A DNA stretch of 39,432 nucleotides, taken from Acidimicrobiaceae bacterium. GTDB lineage: Bacteria > Actinomycetota > Acidimicrobiia > Acidimicrobiales > Acidimicrobiaceae. Both the position numbers and the translations under genes were made by a program. The first letter of the stretch is position 1. The number at the start of each line of letters is the position of its first letter. Shown piece by piece: positions 34,497 to 39,432 of this stretch. The notes beneath the pieces were generated by a model. The model saw nothing but the letters and a program-made list of their open reading frames with translations. It was not told the origin of the DNA and made no database searches. The DNA lies in assembly GCA_013044385.1 (NCBI GenBank), contig JABEUN010000055.1:1-39432 (forward strand). The letters run 5' to 3'.

Positions 34497-35354
34497 GTGT
34501 CAAATTCACGGCTGTTCACTAAAACCAGTTCGCAGGGCGAAGATCGTTCCGTGATACTAACTGTGACCCATCTCGGCTTTTCTAACTCGACAACAATTGG
34601 TTGCTTTGATGCACTCAGGTCCGGATTAGCCACCTCCTCACGCCTAGTAATACCTGGTCCATGGTCTAGGGGTGCTGGCTCTTCGTATCGAGGCGATGAC
34701 GTCGGTATCGACTTAGTCGTCTCATCCGAACATCCTATCTTTGTTATGGCCCCGATCACTTACTCCCCATCCCTAGTCGCGGGACATGGCGGTTTTGCAG
34801 GATCATACGAGGATTTCTGGGAACACGCAGACATAGACGAGACCAAGAGGGAGGTACGGGCCCAGATCGAACGTTCGATCATTTGGGGATTCGACCTAAG
34901 CCATATTGCCTGCTGGAACGATGCCATGATCGGTAGACCTGAATTCTTTGACATCCTGGTTGATCTGGCACTCGAATTCAAGTTACCACTCAAGATCACC
35001 AAAGAGCAGTGTGAAGCAAAGCTGGGCTTCCCTGCTTACGCCCTCGCAGTCGATGCCGGTGTCACCGTTATCGATCACTCCATTGATCTGTGGAGCGGTA
35101 GCTGGGCGAGGATTGCCAACCCGGAAGAGGCACTCGAGGAGGCCGCCTCACAACTTGTAGAGGGAGTAAACGAGATCAGCTTTAGAGTAGCGCCTGACAC
35201 CCGAGAACTCAGAGCGCTTATGTCAGACTGGCCCCGTTACGTATCGTTCCACGGCGTCATCAATCGGGTGACTCAGATCAGGTCAATGTTCGACAAGCTT
35301 GGTATCCGAATTATCGGCTACCGGGAACTGCGTGACAATTGTCGACCACATTGA
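34497..35354 (+). CDS. YdjC/ChbG-family carbohydrate deacetylase homologue with substituted metal ligands
   Basis: The overall sequence follows the YdjC/ChbG/HpnK deacetylase family of actinobacteria: a first strand with GFSNSTTIGCFDAL...GLATSSRLVIPGPW, then GDDVGIDLVV, PSLV..GGF, DFWEHADIDETKREVRAQIER, and a C-terminal IRIIGYRELRD. The residues that bind the metal in active members are changed. The ADD-F/L-G motif reads THLG (24-27), the VGxH histidine is D72, and HLDSH reads HIACWND (136-142). Either it is a pseudoenzyme or it uses a different site. The start is GTG 34497 with AGGAG four bases upstream, giving 285 residues. No sugar-metabolism genes adjoin it. Confidence 0.82.
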   Translation: MSNSRLFTKTSSQGEDRSVILTVTHLGFSNSTTIGCFDALRSGLATSSRLVIPGPWSRGAGSSYRGDDVGIDLVVSSEHPIFVMAPITYSPSLVAGHGGFAGSYEDFWEHADIDETKREVRAQIERSIIWGFDLSHIACWNDAMIGRPEFFDILVDLALEFKLPLKITKEQCEAKLGFPAYALAVDAGVTVIDHSIDLWSGSWARIANPEEALEEAASQLVEGVNEISFRVAPDTRELRALMSDWPRYVSFHGVINRVTQIRSMFDKLGIRIIGYRELRDNCRPH

Positions 35355-36466
35355 ACCTCGGCCCTGAAGTCACGTCGAAGCGGGTGAACCTAGATGAAGC
35401 GGGTTGCTCTCGCTCTGGCTTCCTCAGGACAATTTACGTGAGTCGTCGAACACATTAAGCCACAACGACACATCAATGATCACAAAATGAGCACAATACT
35501 TGCAGCTGCGACCAGTATGAACCTCGTCAACTATCTGGCGGTCGGCCCGTGTCCTGCTGGTCGCCACCTAGTTGTCAGGGTTCGTCAGTCTGCTCAGAAA
35601 CGGCTGATATCCGAGCCAGATAAAAGATGCTCTCCGATCACATAATTGAACTGAGCCAATTGATCCGTAGCGATGAACTCGGCCTCGCTGGGACTGCCGG
35701 TCCAGCCCAGGTCTCTCCAATCACTAAATCCCCTAGATGCCCCAAAAGCGGTTGCAACAGTTGGACCTCATGTTCTACACGACGATCCCACTATCTGACT
35801 CCGCCAGAACACAACAAGGTCGATGCCATTTAGTTCCGAATTGCAATTACAGTTCTCAGAACCGTACACGTGACTGCGCTGGCGTTTAGGTCGTCATTTT
35901 CACAGCTTGGATTCCGGGTCCTCGCCACTCCCACGCCGCTGTACGCCGATAAACTGACGGGACACCGATCTCAAGGGATTCTCATTCTTGCGGTTAGGAG
36001 CCTTAGTGCTCCATTTGCCGCTATCCCGTCTCTGTTTGCCATACCTCGGATCGGTACGCTGTGAGGCTTAGGCGTGCCAAGTGGCAGTGGGAAGGGCCAT
36101 TTTTCATGGAGCCAAATTCGAAACCTGGGCCCTAGTGTCGTCGTTGCGCCTGCTGCGGGCAACTAAATCGACCTTTGGTTCGGCTTCCTCCTAGCTTCGC
36201 CAGTACCAAATAGCACGCGATCAACTTTAATTCATCAGAGATTTAGTCTGAGGTTTCAACACCACATGAGTTGCCACCGTGGCAGCTCCATCCAGATTTT
36301 TAGTCATTCAACTCGGCTAGAACGACCGCTTCGCGTAAGGGCCGATCCACACTCTGTCAGCCCTAGTCACGTGGTTACTGTCTCAAGAGGTCATTTGCCA
36401 CGCGCACAGATCACCGGACTTCCGCCGCCGAAACGACTAAGAACCGAACGCTACCGACGAGCGTTG
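35355..36466. other. 1.1-kb stretch without a recognisable gene
   Basis: This is the longest apparently non-coding stretch of the window. Short frames exist (for example plus strand 35487-35645, 35627-35833, 35870-36064), but none has a ribosome-binding site and a family-like sequence. Visible structure comprises a direct repeat GAAGCGGGT at 35377-35385 and 35396-35404, and a dyad TGCCAC-C-GTGGCA at 36272-36284. It could hold decayed genes or an unrecognised RNA. No tRNA T-loop, RNase P or SRP signature was seen. Confidence 0.4.
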
Positions 36467-36856
36467 TCAAAACTCGGTAAGCTCAGCCAACTTCGTCTCC
36501 AAAGTACGATACTCCGGCGACGAGGTGATTGGAAGTAGCTGGAGAAGCTTGCTCATATCACTACCTGTAACCTTCAGCTTGCCCTGCATAAAGGCTGTAT
36601 TGGCATCAAGTGAACCTGTCTGAATCGATCTAGCGTCTTCGTAGGTCATGGTCATCTGAAGTTCCGCACCTTCTAACTCCCCTAAACCGGCGTCTGACAG
36701 CCTTCCATCCTCCACTACCCAAAAGTACTGTGCGTCACCTTCGGGCCCATCGGTGACCAGATAGTTAATCTTCGCGCCAAGACCGGGCCTCACCGGCATA
36801 TCTCCGCCCAACGCCTTGGTATCGTCTATCCACTCCTGCGACAGCCACTTACCCAT
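36467..36856 (-). CDS. SCP2 sterol-binding domain protein
   Basis: A single-domain 129-residue member of the sterol carrier protein 2 family, which binds lipids or acyl-CoA in a hydrophobic tunnel. Recognisable parts are the central strands (YFWVVEDGRL, LQMTMTYEDARSI) and the helix-plus-strand signature NTAFMQGKLKVTGDMSKLLQLLP-like segment at about 93-115. The ATG at 36856 is preceded by AAGGAG six bases upstream, an excellent ribosome-binding site. Position near an acyl-CoA dehydrogenase is compatible with lipid metabolism. The ligand is unknown. Confidence 0.9.
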   Translation of the reverse strand: MGKWLSQEWIDDTKALGGDMPVRPGLGAKINYLVTDGPEGDAQYFWVVEDGRLSDAGLGELEGAELQMTMTYEDARSIQTGSLDANTAFMQGKLKVTGSDMSKLLQLLPITSSPEYRTLETKLAELTEF

Positions 36857-36946
36857 TTAGAACTCCTTGGAAGCTAACAATTGCACCCGACCACTGTATC
36901 GTAGCCTTCCTAGTTGGCACGGCCACGACGGACGGAGTCAAACCCA

Positions 36947-37804
36947 CTATGGCAGGCCAGCAAACAGATCCGTCTCCATGACCGGTTCGTAGTCAGGTAT
37001 TCGAGTCCTAGCCAGCTGAAAGTCTTCGTATGGATACGCAATTCTCTGGTCGTCCGCATCGAGCCCGAACCACCACTTCGAATCTGGTTCAATCTGTGTT
37101 CGGTGAGCTAGCAACGCCTTCAGTCGTCGATCTATGTAAGCACCTACATCGATCGAGGTAGTAATCAGGCTATCCTGTCCCTCTCTTGCCAGCACTTCTT
37201 CAGTAAATGGCGATTCCAAACCGACTTCGACAAAGCGTTGGTGAAGTGCGGTGACCCTTTTGGCCGCCCACAACGAGTAGTAAAGCTTTGACACCGCATG
37301 TGCGGTGCCCAATTCGGGATGGTAGTCGGGATCTGCGGCATAGTTGAAGGCCATTACAGAAATATCGTGGACACGCAGGTGATCAGGATGAGGATACCTC
37401 GACTGATCTTCACCGTAGGTTATAAGTACATCCGGCCTATAGTGCCTGATTAGCGACACCAACTTTCTGGAAGAATCTTCAACATCGACGTTCCAGAATG
37501 CCTCAGGACGAGAATTTGCTTCCGAATCAGGCATGCCCGAATCCCGGTAACCGAGCATCTCCACATCTGTGTAGCCGATGATTGAGGTGGCTTCGGACAG
37601 CTCCTGTGCTCTGACCTTGGCAAGATCGGCCCTCACCTCATCGACATCCATTACGGGATTTATTATGTCGCCTTCCTCGCCTCCCGTCGCGCATACCAGA
37701 ACGGACCTATAGCCCATTGCTGAATAGAGCGCGACCGTACCAGCCCCTTTTGAGGACTCGTCATCGGGGTGTGCATGTACCGTCATCAAGCATCTTCTGC
37801 TCAT
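36947..37804 (-). CDS. mca: Mca-like mycothiol S-conjugate amidase / PIG-L family deacetylase
   Basis: A zinc-dependent amidase or deacetylase of the LmbE/PIG-L family. The N-terminus HAHPDDESSKG contains the zinc and catalytic residues (His, Asp, Asp, Glu) and is the form found in Mca rather than MshB. The third zinc ligand is in YPHPDHLRVH. The C-terminal segment ending ETDLFAGLP also matches Mca. Mca cleaves mycothiol conjugates into a mercapturic acid and GlcN-inositol in detoxification. ATG 37804 is chosen (285 residues) because MSRRCLMTVHAHPDD starts as in the family; the frame is open to TTG 37834. If correct, the organism probably makes mycothiol. A related deacetylase with another substrate cannot be excluded. 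Confidence 0.82.
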   Translation of the reverse strand: MSRRCLMTVHAHPDDESSKGAGTVALYSAMGYRSVLVCATGGEEGDIINPVMDVDEVRADLAKVRAQELSEATSIIGYTDVEMLGYRDSGMPDSEANSRPEAFWNVDVEDSSRKLVSLIRHYRPDVLITYGEDQSRYPHPDHLRVHDISVMAFNYAADPDYHPELGTAHAVSKLYYSLWAAKRVTALHQRFVEVGLESPFTEEVLAREGQDSLITTSIDVGAYIDRRLKALLAHRTQIEPDSKWWFGLDADDQRIAYPYEDFQLARTRIPDYEPVMETDLFAGLP

Positions 37805-38015
37805 CGCTTCTGAGAACCTCTCCAACTCCGTCAACGGGCGATCAACCTGACTGATGGAATGAATCCTGAGCCACTCCAGTCTCCAAGGTCCTTATACAGG
37901 CTAGATCCGGATAAAGGATTCGCACTCGCATGAATGACCACAACTACTTCCAGAGTCGGCGATCCTAGAGTGGGTGCACCAAATTCAAGGCTCTGACATA
38001 TGTGCCAAAAGCTTC

Positions 38016-39314
38016 CTAGTAGCTGATCTCCAACTCATCAAGGAGGTCGGCAAATTTTCTCCTGGCCTGCTCGGTTCGGGTTGGAATGTGTTCAGACGGT
38101 ATGTCAACCCTCGCGTACCCCTTGAGAACTCTCTTTGCCACAGTAACTTTGTGGACTTCATCAGGTCCGTCATATATCCTGGCAGCTCTGGCCGCACGAT
38201 ACATGTGCTCGAGTGGCATATCGGTGGAGTATCCCAGTCCACCGTGCACCTGTATGGCCCTGTCGATAACGTTGTACAAGACTTGGGCACCGTAATACTT
38301 AATCATTGCTATCTCGACCCGCGAATTCTCAGCACCGACTTGATCCATGCGCCATGCGGCATGAAGAGTCATTAAGCGGGCCGCACTCATCTCCGCCATG
38401 GAGTCTGCGATCCAGTTCTGGACAGTCTGCTTCTCAGCGAGATAGCTTCCGTGTGTATAGCGCGATACCGCCCTCTCACACATCATGTCAAAGGCACGCT
38501 GAGACTGTCCGAGCCAACGCATGCAGTGATGTATTCTGCCGGGACCAAGACGCTTCTGGGCCAGAAGGAATCCCTCGCCTTCCCTCCCTACGATGTTGTC
38601 GTAGGGAACTCTTACGTCGTGATATTTGATCTCTGCGTGGTTGCCGAATCTGCCAAATTTCGTCTCGGGATCCTCCATCGAGGATACCTCCCGAACTATC
38701 TCCACCCCCGGGGTATCGCTCGGTACGACGATCATCGAGCAACCTTGGTAACGGTGCACATCGGGGTTGGTCACAGCCATCACGATCAGGATGTCTGCAA
38801 TCGAACCGTTAGTCGTGTACCATTTGTGGCCGTTGATTATCCAAGTGTCGCCGTCACGCACTGCCCGTGTGGTGATTAGAGTCGGATCCGCTCCCGCTGA
38901 AGGTTCGGTCATGGAAAAACCGCTTCGGATCTTCCCGTCCAGTAGTGGCTGGAGCCACTTCACCTTGTGCTCGTGATTTTGCGAACTCTCCATGCCAATA
39001 GCAAGAAGTTCCGCATTGCCTGAATCCGGAGCATTGTTCCCGAAGACCACGGGAGCATAACCACATCGGCCGAGGATTTCGTGCATAAGCCCTAGCTTGA
39101 GCTGACCAAATCCGCCGCCCCCAAGTTGAGGTGGAAGATGTGCTGCCCACAAACCCTGTTTGCGCACTTCAGCCTGTAAGGGTTCGATCACCTTGATTAG
39201 TTGATCACGGTCAAGCCGTAGCGTCTCCAATGGGATGATCTCATTCTGGACGAACTCTCTCATCCATGCGAGTTTCTCCTCGAATTCGGGTTCAGTTGAA
39301 AAATCCCAGGCCAC
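38016..39314 (-). CDS. Acyl-CoA dehydrogenase
   Basis: An FAD-dependent enzyme that introduces a double bond into an acyl-CoA. The N-terminal helical domain is followed by the FAD/substrate motif GFSMTEPSAGADPT and WIINGHKWYTTNG. The C-terminal helical domain has HHCMRWLGQSQRAFDMM, QVHGGLGYSTDMPLEHMYRAAR, and ARIYDGPDEVHK, which places it near the ACAD10/11-like subfamily where the catalytic base position reads D rather than the E of YEGT. The length of 432 is slightly above the usual 380-400. GTG 39314 is the start, with GGAGG four bases upstream. The same frame stays open above it to the window edge. Confidence 0.93.
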   Translation of the reverse strand: MAWDFSTEPEFEEKLAWMREFVQNEIIPLETLRLDRDQLIKVIEPLQAEVRKQGLWAAHLPPQLGGGGFGQLKLGLMHEILGRCGYAPVVFGNNAPDSGNAELLAIGMESSQNHEHKVKWLQPLLDGKIRSGFSMTEPSAGADPTLITTRAVRDGDTWIINGHKWYTTNGSIADILIVMAVTNPDVHRYQGCSMIVVPSDTPGVEIVREVSSMEDPETKFGRFGNHAEIKYHDVRVPYDNIVGREGEGFLLAQKRLGPGRIHHCMRWLGQSQRAFDMMCERAVSRYTHGSYLAEKQTVQNWIADSMAEMSAARLMTLHAAWRMDQVGAENSRVEIAMIKYYGAQVLYNVIDRAIQVHGGLGYSTDMPLEHMYRAARAARIYDGPDEVHKVTVAKRVLKGYARVDIPSEHIPTRTEQARRKFADLLDELEISY

Positions 39315-39432
39315 TAAACCTCCAGCTACTAAGCCGTAGTTCCCCCTCTCCGAAGTAAGCCCTGCTCCGTCACCTGCTCTTTTGGTGCTGTAGGGTTGGA
39401 ATCTTATGACTACAGGTAGCCCATTTTGTGTG

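Noticed and set aside
37889-37900. TATAAG -10-like box upstream of the Mca-like gene
   Set aside because: The hexamer is good, but no -35 match exists at 16-18 bases and the extended -10 spacing is wrong, so the call would be guesswork.

Overview
The window looks like a chromosomal segment from an actinobacterium of moderate GC content (roughly mid-50s percent by eye). The evidence is a DUF1707 protein, a mycothiol-conjugate amidase (Mca)-type deacetylase, an actinobacterial-type block hpf / ahcY / SIS-domain sugar isomerase / Trm112-like / phosphomannomutase, menaquinone biosynthesis, and frequent GTG/TTG starts. The combination suggests a deep lineage such as Acidimicrobiia; this is inference and no rRNA is present to confirm it. 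I found no transposon, phage, CRISPR array, rRNA or tRNA.

Layout. (1) 1-3.4 kb: the end of an unidentified ORF, RNase D (rnd), a 0.7 kb stretch without a recognisable gene, and tyrosyl-tRNA synthetase (tyrS). (2) 3.4-9.9 kb: a menaquinone cluster on alternating strands, menD(-), menH(+), menA(-), menB(-), menE(+), followed by a convergent short-chain dehydrogenase. Palindromes lie in the menD/menH divergent gap and at the menE/SDR convergent terminator. menF and menC are not in the window. (3) 10.1-14.1 kb: a DUF255 thioredoxin-domain protein (YyaL/SPATA20 type) translationally coupled to an unknown 206-residue protein, then an AhpD-like protein with a CxxC motif and a DUF1707 membrane protein. 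(4) 14.3-17.4 kb: an OmpR-type response regulator and histidine kinase with abutting reading frames; the kinase 3' end overlaps a convergent alpha/beta hydrolase. (5) 17.6-24 kb, minus strand: hpf, secA, prfB, ftsE, ftsX, which covers ribosome hibernation, secretion, termination and divisome control. (6) 24-30.8 kb, minus strand: a large GT-C-like membrane protein, phosphomannomutase/phosphoglucomutase, a Trm112-like small protein, an SIS-domain phosphosugar isomerase and S-adenosylhomocysteine hydrolase. This links sugar-phosphate supply to envelope glycan synthesis. (7) 30.8-34.1 kb: a 55-residue zinc-ribbon protein and a CPBP intramembrane protease on the minus strand, divergent from ftsH. 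(8) 34.2-39.4 kb: a possible small ORF, a YdjC/ChbG-family deacetylase homologue that has lost its metal ligands, a 1.1 kb stretch without a recognisable gene, an SCP2 sterol-carrier protein, an Mca-like amidase and an acyl-CoA dehydrogenase.

Most of the window is housekeeping. The items most worth a second look are the YdjC-family pseudoenzyme with an apparent D/H ligand exchange (34497-35354), the small zinc-ribbon gene (30872-31039), the unknown protein coupled to the DUF255 gene (12168-12788), and inverted repeats at the response-regulator start codon and between menD and menH. I see no convincing wholly new multi-gene system. Start codons were re-chosen for many genes from ribosome-binding sites and family N-termini; each choice is explained in its entry.
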